Of a stretch of DNA of 59,230 bases, positions 52,056 to 59,230 are shown one piece after another; within the stretch, counting starts at the first letter, position 1, and every line of letters starts with the position of its first letter. The notes beneath the pieces were generated by a model. It was not told the DNA's origin, ran no database searches, and saw nothing but the letters and a program-made list of their open reading frames with translations. Position numbers and translations under genes: made by a program. Source of the DNA: Ruminococcaceae bacterium UBA1405 (GTDB lineage Bacteria; Bacillota; Clostridia; Oscillospirales; Ruminococcaceae); NCBI GenBank assembly GCA_002305685.1, contig DBQB01000014.1, forward strand, positions 1-59,230, read 5' to 3'.

Positions 52056-53132
52056 ATGAAAAAGCAAAACAACATCCGTCGTCTGTCTACCGCCCTGCTT
52101 TGTGCGGCTGTCCTGTCCATGACAGCCTGTAATGCCGACGCTGGGGAAACCAGTTCTGGTACCGCTGCGCCGTCTGATGGACAGACGGTGTATAAGGTGG
52201 GCATCTGCAACTATGTGGACGATGCCTCCCTCAACCAGATTGTGGAGAACATTCAGGGTCAGCTGGAAACCTTAGGGGAGGAAAAAGGGGTAACTTTCCA
52301 GATCTCTTATGACAACTGCAATGCTGACGCCGCGGTGCTGGGACAGATCATCCAGAACTTTATTGCCGACGATGTGGATCTGATGGTAGGGGTTGCCACC
52401 CCGGTGGCGATGGCGATGCAGGCAGCCACCGAGGATACAGGGATACCGGTGGTGTTTTCCGCCGTATCCGACCCAATGGGAGCGGGGCTGGTCTCCTCAT
52501 TGGAAGCGCCGGGAGCCAATATGACCGGGACCTCCGATTTTCTGGACACCAACACGGTAATGGAGCTGATTTTTGCGGCGCATCCCGATGCAGATCTGAT
52601 AGGGCTGCTTTATGACCAGGGACAGGATTCCTCCACCACTGCCATCATCCATGCCAAAGAATATCTGGAAGACAAAGGGATTGCTTATGTGGAGCGTACC
52701 GGCACCACGGCGGATGAAATCATGTTGGCGGCCCAGGCATTGGTGGCCGATGGGGTGGACGCTATCTTTACCCCTTCGGACAATACCGTGATGAAATCCG
52801 AGCTTGCCATCTATGAAACCTTTGTGGAGGGAGGCATCCCTCATTATACCGGCGCGGACTCCTTTGCGTTAAACGGTGCGTTTTTGGGTTACGGGGTGGA
52901 TTACATCCAGCTGGGGAAAGAGACTGCCGACATGGTTTGTGAAATTTTGGTGGATGGAGCCGATCCTGCCGTTACCCCGGTGAAAACCTTCGATAACGGC
53001 ACCGCCACCATCAACACCGAAGTATGTGCGGCGCTGGGGATGGATTTTGAGCAGATGAAGGAGCTTTTTGCCCCGCTGTGCTCTCAGGTGGCTTCCATCA
53101 CCACAGCTGAGTCTTTTGAAGATGTGCAATAA
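52056..53132 (+). CDS. trpX: Tryptophan ABC transporter substrate-binding lipoprotein, TrpX-like
   Basis: A 358-residue lipoprotein with signal peptide and lipobox MTAC (Cys near residue 24). It is of the ABC-substrate-binding class PF04392 (YKVGICNYVDDASLNQIVEN, then TSDFLDTNTVMEL and GVDAIFTPSDNTVM). The class binds amino acids or related solutes; the Trp T-box specifies tryptophan. The ATG at 52056 follows GGAGGTAA; the frame opens to 51990 inside the leader. Confidence 0.9.
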   Translation: MKKQNNIRRLSTALLCAAVLSMTACNADAGETSSGTAAPSDGQTVYKVGICNYVDDASLNQIVENIQGQLETLGEEKGVTFQISYDNCNADAAVLGQIIQNFIADDVDLMVGVATPVAMAMQAATEDTGIPVVFSAVSDPMGAGLVSSLEAPGANMTGTSDFLDTNTVMELIFAAHPDADLIGLLYDQGQDSSTTAIIHAKEYLEDKGIAYVERTGTTADEIMLAAQALVADGVDAIFTPSDNTVMKSELAIYETFVEGGIPHYTGADSFALNGAFLGYGVDYIQLGKETADMVCEILVDGADPAVTPVKTFDNGTATINTEVCAALGMDFEQMKELFAPLCSQVASITTAESFEDVQ

Positions 53133-53174
53133 TTTTGTTGGATTTTCTATGAGCTTGTTTGAGGAGAAATGGAT

Positions 53175-54116
53175 ATGAATGTTTCGGCCATCTTTTCTTT
53201 GGGGCAGACGGCGCTGGAGCTGGGGCTGATCTGTTCCCTGACGGTGCTGGCGCTGTACCTGAGTTATTCCATGCTCAATGTCTGTGATCTCTCCACCGAC
53301 GGATGCTTTACGCTGGGCGCAGTGGTGGGGGCGACGGTAGCCATTGCCGGCCACCCCTATCTGGCGATTTTGGCGGCTATGGCGGCGGGGATTTGCTCTG
53401 GGTTTGTCACCGCTTTTTTGCAGACCCGCATGGGAGTGGATTCGCTGCTCTCCGGCATCATTGTCAACACAGCACTGTATTCCATCAACATAGCCATCAT
53501 GCAGGGAGCGTCGCTGCTGAGCATGAACAAGGCGGAGACCGTCTTTACCCGCATGAAGGATTTTTTGGAACCAACCCCGCTGGCGCAGCAGTATAAGCTG
53601 GTGGTATCGGTCATAGCGGTGGCGGCGGTGGTTGTCTTTCTAACCTTCTTCCTCAACACCCGCCTGGGTCTTTCCATCCGGGCCACCGGGGACAATGTGG
53701 ATATGGTGCAGGCCTCCTCCATCAATCCGGTGTTCACCACCACCGTGGGGCTCTGTGTGGCCAACGCCTTTACCGGCCTTTCCGGCTGCCTGTTGGCTCA
53801 GTCTCAGAAATCGGCGGAGATCAACATCGGCAGTGGCATGGTGACCATTGCGCTGGCTTCCCTGCTCATCGGGCGCACACTGGTACCCCGAGGCGGGATT
53901 CTGGTTCGGGCGCTGGGGGCTGTTTTGGGTGCTTTTATCTTTCGGGTGGTGTACGCCGTGGCGCTGCGGCTGGATATGCCGGCATATATGCTTAAACTGG
54001 TGTCCTCGGTGATCGTGGTTCTGGCCATCTCCGGGCCTTATCTGCGCCGGCGTTTTCCGCTTCTGATGCGCCGGATACAGGGTGCTCGGGCTGCGGGGAA
54101 AGGAGGAAATTCATGA
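53175..54116 (+). CDS. trpY: Tryptophan ABC transporter permease, TrpY-like
   Basis: 313 residues of a branched-chain-amino-acid-type permease with about nine helices. LSTDGCFTLGAVVGA is the family's conserved start, and TRLGLSIRATGDNVDMVQAS is the cytoplasmic loop. GAGGAG (53161-53166) fits the ATG at 53175 best; the ATG at 53169 is too close. Stop overlaps the ATPase gene by 4 bp. Confidence 0.9.
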   Translation: MNVSAIFSLGQTALELGLICSLTVLALYLSYSMLNVCDLSTDGCFTLGAVVGATVAIAGHPYLAILAAMAAGICSGFVTAFLQTRMGVDSLLSGIIVNTALYSINIAIMQGASLLSMNKAETVFTRMKDFLEPTPLAQQYKLVVSVIAVAAVVVFLTFFLNTRLGLSIRATGDNVDMVQASSINPVFTTTVGLCVANAFTGLSGCLLAQSQKSAEINIGSGMVTIALASLLIGRTLVPRGGILVRALGAVLGAFIFRVVYAVALRLDMPAYMLKLVSSVIVVLAISGPYLRRRFPLLMRRIQGARAAGKGGNS

Positions 54117-54901
54117 TGTTAACCCTCTCCCATATCTGTAAAACCTTTTATCCCGGCACCGTCAACGAAAAGCGGGTGCTCACCGATCTGAATTTACAGT
54201 TGGCGTCCGGGGATTTTGTCACCATCATCGGCTCCAACGGCGCTGGAAAATCCACCATGTTCGGCGCCATATGCGGCGATTTCCTGGTGGACGGGGGCAG
54301 CATCCTGCTGGACGGGGAGGATATCACCTTTCAGCCCGCCCATCTGCGGGCGCGGCATATTGGACGGTTGTTTCAGGACCCCATGCGGGGCAGTGCGCCG
54401 GGGATGACCATCGAGGAGAATCTGGCGCTGGCGGCCGGTGGTACAGGGCCCTTCTCCCGCATCTCCCGCAAGGATCGGGACCGGTTCCGCCAGCGCCTTG
54501 CGCTGTTGGGAATGGGACTGGAGGATCGGATGAAACAGCCGGTGGGCCTCCTTTCGGGAGGTCAGCGTCAGGCGCTGACCCTGCTGATGGCCACCATGAA
54601 TCCTCCAAAACTGCTGCTGTTGGATGAACACACCGCGGCGCTGGACCCGGCGACGGCGGAAAAGGTGCTCCAGCTGACCAAAGAGATTGTGCGGGAGCAC
54701 CGGATCACCACCATGATGGTGACCCACAATATGCAAAACGCTTTGGAGCTGGGGAACCGCACCCTGATGATGGATGGCGGGTCCATTGTACTGGATGTGG
54801 CCGGAGAGCAGCGCAGCGCGCTGACGGTGGCGGAGCTGCTGGAACGGTTCCGGGCGGGCGCTGGGAAAGCGCTGGACAACGACCGGATTTTGCTGGCATA
54901 A
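54113..54901 (+). CDS. trpZ: Tryptophan ABC transporter ATPase, TrpZ-like
   Basis: A 262-residue ABC ATPase. Walker A GSNGAGKST, Q-loop LFQDPMRG, signature LLSGGQRQALTLL, Walker B KLLLLDEHTAALDP and H-loop VTHNM are complete. The E of Walker B is present, so it should hydrolyse ATP. It powers the TrpX/TrpY importer. It starts at ATGATG, overlapping trpY by 4 bp, and ends just before a strong terminator. Confidence 0.93.
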   Translation: MMLTLSHICKTFYPGTVNEKRVLTDLNLQLASGDFVTIIGSNGAGKSTMFGAICGDFLVDGGSILLDGEDITFQPAHLRARHIGRLFQDPMRGSAPGMTIEENLALAAGGTGPFSRISRKDRDRFRQRLALLGMGLEDRMKQPVGLLSGGQRQALTLLMATMNPPKLLLLDEHTAALDPATAEKVLQLTKEIVREHRITTMMVTHNMQNALELGNRTLMMDGGSIVLDVAGEQRSALTVAELLERFRAGAGKALDNDRILLA

Positions 54902-54945
54902 AACGCCGGTTACGGGGAACCTGAAATTTGCAAATACAGAGGCCA

Positions 54946-54997
54946 AAGGCCTGCGCCTTCTGAGCAGATATCGCTCAAAAGGCGCAGGCCTTTTTTC
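54946..54997. terminator. Terminator of the tryptophan transporter operon
   Basis: AAGGCCTGCGCCTT (54946-54959) pairs with AAGGCGCAGGCCTT (54979-54992), followed by TTTTC. It also faces the convergent GNAT gene and has A-rich flanks for it. Confidence 0.9.
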
Positions 54998-55001
54998 ATA
55001 A

Positions 55002-55655
55002 TCAGGAATCGTTTGGGCGGTCCTTTTGCTGGTTTTTGGCAAAACTGCCTCTGTCAATCGATGCCGTATTTTCACCCAGGGAGGAAGCGATCAGGGGGAA
55101 AGGCTTTACCGGAGGCTGTTGGGTGAGATGCTCTCCAATATGTTTTTCCATCCAAACCATATTGTACCAGCGGTGAAACTTATAGCCGCACTGGTAAAAC
55201 TCTCCCACCATCCGGTATCCCAGACGTTTGTGAAATTCCACGCTGTCCCGGGTCAGATAGGGGTCCTCCCCGGCGGGATAGGCGATACAGGCGTTGAGAT
55301 TTAAGATTCCCTGTTCTCCCAGAGCTTTTTCCAGCGCATTGTAAAGACGTCTGCCAATGCCCTGGCGTTTGTAATCCAGCCCAACGTAGATGGAGGTTTC
55401 CACCGCCCAGTCGTAGGCTGCCCGGGCATGAAACTCCCCGGCATAAGCGTAGCCGCAAATCTCTCCCTGCCGCAGCGCCACCAGATAGGGATATTTTTGC
55501 AGGGTGTTTCGAATCCGCCGGGTAAATTCCTCCAGCGTGGGCACTTCATATTCAAATGTGATGGCCGTCTGCAAAACATAGGGCTCATAGATTTTGAGCA
55601 GCGCCGGAGCATCCTTCTCAGTGGCGATGCGCACCGTTATCTTTTCTGTATCCAT
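55002..55655 (-). CDS. GNAT-family N-acetyltransferase (phosphinothricin acetyltransferase-like)
   Basis: A 217-residue acetyltransferase. TVRIATEKDAPALLKIYEPY at the N-terminus and TFEYEVPTLEEF are typical of the Pat/Bar-like subgroup. The acetyl-CoA loop is GLDYKRQGIGRRLYNALEKAL, matching the Q/RxxGxG/A motif. Substrates in this subgroup are amines such as phosphinothricin or methionine sulfoximine-like compounds; the real one is unknown. The C-terminal ~45 residues are polar and longer than usual. The ATG at 55655 follows GGGAGG. Confidence 0.88.
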   Translation of the reverse strand: MDTEKITVRIATEKDAPALLKIYEPYVLQTAITFEYEVPTLEEFTRRIRNTLQKYPYLVALRQGEICGYAYAGEFHARAAYDWAVETSIYVGLDYKRQGIGRRLYNALEKALGEQGILNLNACIAYPAGEDPYLTRDSVEFHKRLGYRMVGEFYQCGYKFHRWYNMVWMEKHIGEHLTQQPPVKPFPLIASSLGENTASIDRGSFAKNQQKDRPNDS

Positions 55656-55685
55656 CAGCCTTGCCTCCCGGTAATTGGTTCCTTT

Positions 55686-55700
55686 GCTATCTAAGATAGC
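55686..55700. promoter_or_regulatory. 15-bp palindrome at the GNAT promoter
   Basis: GCTATCTAAGATAGC is a perfect odd palindrome. It overlaps the TATGCT -10 box (minus strand, 55703-55698), whose TTGAAC -35 is at 55727-55722 with an 18-bp spacer. It is a likely repressor site; the regulator is unknown. Confidence 0.5.
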
Positions 55701-55876
55701 ATACCCAGATTCAAAAGGGAAGTTCAAAATCAAGGATCCCGGCAAACTGCTTTTCCCGGTGTTTCTAAAAGACTGCATTCCTGTCCAATCGTCTGGGAAA
55801 CAGCTATAAAATCCTTTTATTTTGGTCTATTCATCCATTGACTTTTTGATCCAATCTGAGTAGTATATTCTCCGTT

Positions 55877-55901
55877 GCCGCACGCATGGCGGCGTGTTTT
55901 T
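55877..55901 (+). promoter_or_regulatory. Leader hairpin upstream of the MATE gene
   Basis: GCCGC/GCGGC (55877-55881, 55889-55893) or, alternatively, CACGC/GCGTG pair and are followed by TTTTT. A TTGACT (55838-55843) and TAGTAT (55861-55866) with 17-bp spacing form a weak promoter before it. Confidence 0.4.
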
Positions 55902-55937
55902 CCATCTTTGACATTACAGGGAAAGGTGTGTATTGGT

Positions 55938-57314
55938 TTGGTCAGGGATATGACCCATGGTAGCCCTCTTCGGCTGATCTTGGGCTTTGCATTGCCGATG
56001 GCCATCGGCAATATCTTTCAGCAGTTTTACAGTATGGCAGATACCATTGTTGTGGGAAAGTTCATCGGTGTGGACGCGCTGGCTTCGGTAGGTTCCACCG
56101 GTTCGCTGAACTTTCTGATTCTGGGCTTCGTGCTGGGGGTCTGTAATGGTTTTGCCATCCCCATTTCCCAGTGCTTTGGAGCGGGAGATCTCAAAGGGAT
56201 GCGCCGGTGTGTGGCAAACTCTATCTATCTAGGCATTGGTATCGCGGTGATATTTACCCTTGTCACCCTGCTTTTCACCCGTCAGTTCCTCACCTGGATG
56301 AAAACCCCTCAGGACATCTTTGAGGGCGCTTATGATTATATCATCGTCATCTTTGGCGGGATGTTTTCCATGATGCTTTTCAATCTGCTCTCCGGATTTA
56401 TGCGGGCGTTGGGAGACAGCCGCACCCCCCTGCTGTTTTTGGTCATCTCCTCCATCACCAACATTGTGCTGGATTTGGTGTTTATCCTGGTATTCCATTC
56501 CGGGGTGGCCGGTGCGGCCTGGGCCACAGTGATCTCCCAGGGCCTTTCCGGTGTGCTCTGTCTGGGTTTTATCGCCCGCAAGGTGCCGATGCTGCATCTG
56601 ACCCGGGAGGATATGAAACTGGATATGATGGTGGTTGTACGGTTGCTGCGCAACGGAATTCCCATGGCGTTACAGTTTTCCATCACCGCGGTGGGTAGTA
56701 TCATCCTGCAAACGGCGGTCAATACCCTGGGCTCCACCGTGGTTGCCGCCATCACCGCCGGAGACAAGGTACAGTCGCTGGTGACACAGCCCATGGATTC
56801 CCTGGGCGCTACCTCCGCCACCTACTGTGGACAGAATCTGGGAGCGGAGCGGATTGACCGCATCCATGCCGGTTTCCGCCGGTTTGTGGCGGTGGCGGTG
56901 ATCTATAGCCTTTTTGCCGCCTTTGTGGTGATCTTCTTTGGCACAAAAATTGCGCTGCTGTTTCTCTCCGGCAGCGAAACCACCATTTTGGGGTATGTGC
57001 ATCAGTATCTGCTCATCGATGGGCTGTTCTTTATTCCGCTGTCCTTTATCTTTATTTTCCGCAACGGTTTGCAGGGGATGGGACTTGGGCTTTCCGCTAT
57101 GCTGGCGGGAATCTGTGAACTGGTTGCCCGCGCCAGCGTGGCCTTTACCCTTGTGCCAATACTGGGATATCTGGGCGCCTGCATTTCCAACCCCGCCGCC
57201 TGGGTGGCCGCTGATCTGCTGCTGATCCCCATGTATTTTTATGTGATGAGAAAGCTGAACGCCCGCTACAAGGACAGGAAGGCTGCGCAGCCGGCTTCGT
57301 CCCATGGCGTATAG
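55938..57314 (+). CDS. MATE-family efflux transporter
   Basis: About 458 residues, 12 predicted helices, the two six-helix halves repeating the MATE pattern (MAIGNIFQQFYSMADTIVVG, and RNGIPMALQFSITAVGSIIL in the second half). It exports drugs or metabolites with Na+ or H+. The TTG at 55938 is chosen because AAAGGTG lies about 10 bases upstream; ATG 55950 is the alternative. The preceding codons fall in the leader hairpin. It is divergent from the GNAT gene. Confidence 0.9.
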   Translation: MVRDMTHGSPLRLILGFALPMAIGNIFQQFYSMADTIVVGKFIGVDALASVGSTGSLNFLILGFVLGVCNGFAIPISQCFGAGDLKGMRRCVANSIYLGIGIAVIFTLVTLLFTRQFLTWMKTPQDIFEGAYDYIIVIFGGMFSMMLFNLLSGFMRALGDSRTPLLFLVISSITNIVLDLVFILVFHSGVAGAAWATVISQGLSGVLCLGFIARKVPMLHLTREDMKLDMMVVVRLLRNGIPMALQFSITAVGSIILQTAVNTLGSTVVAAITAGDKVQSLVTQPMDSLGATSATYCGQNLGAERIDRIHAGFRRFVAVAVIYSLFAAFVVIFFGTKIALLFLSGSETTILGYVHQYLLIDGLFFIPLSFIFIFRNGLQGMGLGLSAMLAGICELVARASVAFTLVPILGYLGACISNPAAWVAADLLLIPMYFYVMRKLNARYKDRKAAQPASSHGV

Positions 57315-57344
57315 CCCAAAGTTGTCTGCTGTATGGAATGAGGG

Positions 57345-57372
57345 TTGACAAATACGGAAAAAGACCTATAAT
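57345..57372 (+). promoter_or_regulatory. Sigma-A promoter of ilvD
   Basis: TTGACA (57345-57350), a 16-bp spacer, then TATAAT (57367-57372). Transcription should start near 57379. Confidence 0.88.
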
Positions 57373-57392
57373 AAAAGCATCCTGAGAAAATA

Positions 57393-57462
57393 GGCTTTTC
57401 CGGTATACGATCTGCTTTTTTCAAAGCAAAGCCTTTGCCTGATCGGGCAAAGGCTTTTTTAT
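57393..57462 (+). promoter_or_regulatory. Attenuator-like leader of ilvD
   Basis: A strong intrinsic terminator (AAGCCTTTGCC 57429-57439, GGCAAAGGCTT 57446-57456, then TTTT) lies between the promoter and the ilvD ribosome binding site. GGCTTTT (57393-57399) can pair instead with AAAAGCC-type sequence in the 5' arm (AAAGCC near 57428-57433), which would break the terminator. No leader peptide with a run of branched-chain codons was seen, so what drives the switch is unknown. Confidence 0.7.
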
Positions 57463-57509
57463 CGTTTGTTGTTATTTTCTGTCATCATTATCCACAGGAG
57501 GATACCATT

Positions 57510-59177
57510 GTGAAACTGAGAAGTGCTGAAGTGATCAAAGGGCCGGAGCGGGCCCCCAACCGCTCCCTTTTCTATGCCATGGGATATACCGACGAAGAAC
57601 TGAACCGTCCCCTGATCGGTGTGGTCAGTGCCTTCAATGAGATCATTCCCGGACACATCCATCTGGATAAAATTGCTGCGGCGGTAAAGACCGGGGTGAG
57701 CATGGCGGGGGGAACCCCCATCCTGTTCCCGGCCATCGGCGTCTGCGACGGCATTGCCATGGGTCATGAAGGAATGAAATATTCCCTGCCCAGCCGGGAA
57801 CTGATTGCCGACAGCATCGAGACGATGGCCAAAGCCCATGGCTTTGACGGTCTGGTGCTGATCCCCAACTGCGACAAAATTGTGCCCGCCATGCTGATGG
57901 CGGCAGCGCGGCTGAACATCCCTTCCATCGTCGTCAGCGGCGGCCCCATGATGCCCGGCTGCCACAACGGCGAGGAGATCAGCCTGAGCAAGATGTTCGA
58001 GGCGGTGGGCAGTTATAAAGCCGGCATCATCGACGGGGATGAGCTCAAGCAGTACGAGCTGGACAGCTGCCCCGGATGCGGCAGCTGCTCGGGAATGTAT
58101 ACCGCCAACTCGATGAACTGTCTGAGCGAGGCCATTGGTATGGCGCTGCCCGGAAATGGTACCATCCCTGCGGTACACAGCGGTCGTATCCAGCTGGCCA
58201 AACATGCCGGGATGCAGATTATGGAGCTGGTGGAGAAGAACATCTGCCCCAGAGATATCCTGACCCCCGCCGCCTTCCGCAATGCCTTGGCCACCGATAT
58301 GGCGCTGGGATGCTCCACCAACAGCGTGCTGCATCTGCTGGCCATCGCCAATGAGGCTGAGGTGCCCATGAGTTTGGAGACCATCAACGAGGTCAGCACC
58401 GTCACCCCCAATCTGTGCCATCTGGCGCCTGCCGGACCCACCCATATGCCGGATCTCAACGCTGCCGGAGGGGTGTCTGCGGTGATGAAACAGCTGGCGG
58501 ACCACCATCTCATCGACGATACCCTTCTCACCGTCACCGGAAAGACGGTGGCGGAGAATATCGCCGGAGCGGTGAACAAAGATACCTCCGCCATCCGCAC
58601 AGTGGAGCAGCCCTACAGCACCACCGGTGGATTGGCCATCCTGTGGGGCAATATCGCCAAGGAAGGCTGTGTGGTCAAGCGCAGTGCTGTGGCTGAGGAG
58701 ATGCTCAAACATTCCGGCCCCGCCCGGGTGTTTGACAGCGAGGATGACGCCATCGACGCCATCTATAACGGAAAAATTGTTCCCGGCGATGTGGTGGTTA
58801 TCCGGTATGAAGGTCCTAAAGGCGGCCCTGGTATGCGGGAGATGCTCAATCCCACCAGCGCTCTTGCGGGAATGAAGCTGGATAAATCGGTGGCGCTGAT
58901 TACCGACGGACGGTTTTCCGGTGCTTCCAGAGGCGCTTCCATCGGCCATGTATGCCCGGAGGCGCTGGACGGCGGCCTGATCGGCCTGCTGCGGGAGGGC
59001 GATATCATCGATATCGATATCCCCGGTTATTCCATCAACGCCCGGGTTTCCGATGAGGAGTTTGCACGGCGCAGAGAAGGTTGGGTTCCCAAATCCCCCA
59101 ACATCACAACCGGTTGGCTGGGACGGTATGCCAAACTGGTGGAGAGTGCCAGCAAGGGCGCCATCATGATGAAATAA
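57510..59177 (+). CDS. ilvD: Dihydroxy-acid dehydratase
   Basis: 555 residues, the normal length for IlvD. It dehydrates 2,3-dihydroxyisovalerate and its homologue to the keto acids of valine, isoleucine and leucine. The Fe-S ligands lie in the VCDGIAMGH region, PNCDKIVP and CPGCGSCSGMYTANS. Mg-binding and catalytic parts are in GRFSGASRGASIGHVCPEA. The GTG at 57510 follows AGGAGG (57496-57501); the frame opens to 57435 inside the attenuator. No other ilv genes are in view. Confidence 0.96.
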   Translation: MKLRSAEVIKGPERAPNRSLFYAMGYTDEELNRPLIGVVSAFNEIIPGHIHLDKIAAAVKTGVSMAGGTPILFPAIGVCDGIAMGHEGMKYSLPSRELIADSIETMAKAHGFDGLVLIPNCDKIVPAMLMAAARLNIPSIVVSGGPMMPGCHNGEEISLSKMFEAVGSYKAGIIDGDELKQYELDSCPGCGSCSGMYTANSMNCLSEAIGMALPGNGTIPAVHSGRIQLAKHAGMQIMELVEKNICPRDILTPAAFRNALATDMALGCSTNSVLHLLAIANEAEVPMSLETINEVSTVTPNLCHLAPAGPTHMPDLNAAGGVSAVMKQLADHHLIDDTLLTVTGKTVAENIAGAVNKDTSAIRTVEQPYSTTGGLAILWGNIAKEGCVVKRSAVAEEMLKHSGPARVFDSEDDAIDAIYNGKIVPGDVVVIRYEGPKGGPGMREMLNPTSALAGMKLDKSVALITDGRFSGASRGASIGHVCPEALDGGLIGLLREGDIIDIDIPGYSINARVSDEEFARRREGWVPKSPNITTGWLGRYAKLVESASKGAIMMK

Positions 59178-59230
59178 AGCTGTGAAAAAAAGGCTGCCGC
59201 AACTTCCTGAACTGCTCCCTGTCAAGTAGA

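Noticed and set aside
57459..59225. Long minus-strand frame (588 codons) opposite ilvD
   Set aside because: Antisense of ilvD, rich in His and Gly, with no motif.

Overview
The window reads as a chromosomal segment of a low-to-mid GC Gram-positive anaerobe, most likely a Clostridia/Oscillospirales gut bacterium. Supporting evidence: strong AGGAGG-type ribosome binding sites with many TTG/GTG starts; near-consensus sigma-A promoters; a T-box leader; the Firmicutes cluster DarA(YaaQ)-holB-ricT(YaaT); YesM/YesN two-component regulation of LplB/YtcP-type sugar transporters; and an ilvD and a seven-gene arginine operon. Species cannot be named from the sequence alone.

Layout. 1-260: the end of an rRNA locus with two tandem 5S genes and a terminator. 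260-600: an IS200/IS605 transposase remnant. 596-5041 (minus): an MFS transporter, then a MarR regulator in an operon with a large AMP-ligase/ACP/PlsC fusion. 5248-9409: a membrane-anchored unknown, typA and a diguanylate cyclase. 9574-18534: sugar cluster I (membrane-bound AraC-type regulator, two LplB/YtcP-like permeases, a lipoprotein binding protein, an esterase, a YhcH-like protein and an unusual enolase-superfamily protein). 18599-20340 (minus): a PadR regulator controlling a SEDS (FtsW/RodA) protein with a permease-prefix domain, with two PadR-like operators on a consensus promoter. 20886-26643: QueG-like protein, Orn/Lys/Arg decarboxylase-like protein, c-di-AMP receptor, holB, ricT and a P-loop kinase. 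26667-27389: a cobalamin-riboswitch-like leader and an ECF S component. 28265-29083: a HAD phosphatase. 29176-37251 (minus): argG-argH-argC-argJ-argB-argD-argF, a complete route from glutamate to arginine. 37515-38803: divergent nitroreductase and flavin reductase. 38941-47153: sugar cluster II (permeases, binding protein, YesM/YesN pair and an unrecognised 597-residue protein). 47262-51024 (minus): malQ-glgP. 51627-54901: a Trp T-box and a trpXYZ-like tryptophan transporter. 55002-57314: a GNAT acetyltransferase and a divergent MATE pump. 57345-59177: ilvD behind a short terminator-containing leader.

How the parts fit. The two carbohydrate clusters pair an ABC importer lacking its own ATPase (presumably energised by a shared MsmX-type ATPase elsewhere) with dedicated regulators and catabolic enzymes. 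malQ-glgP handles maltodextrin or glycogen. The arginine operon, ilvD and the tryptophan importer show mixed amino-acid synthesis and scavenging. A QueG-like protein (a family that uses cobalamin) sits a few genes from a B12-box-bearing leader.

The intergenic space holds a dispersed, highly structured repeat of about 350-400 bp: one inverted copy at 20430-20845, two direct copies at 27500-28178 and one at 51135-51550. It is the main structure not explained by genes. The most notable regulatory architecture is the PadR promoter with two matching palindromes 31 bp apart. The most notable protein architectures are the ligase-ACP-acyltransferase fusion, the prefix-domain SEDS protein and the unassigned enzyme at 45360-47153.
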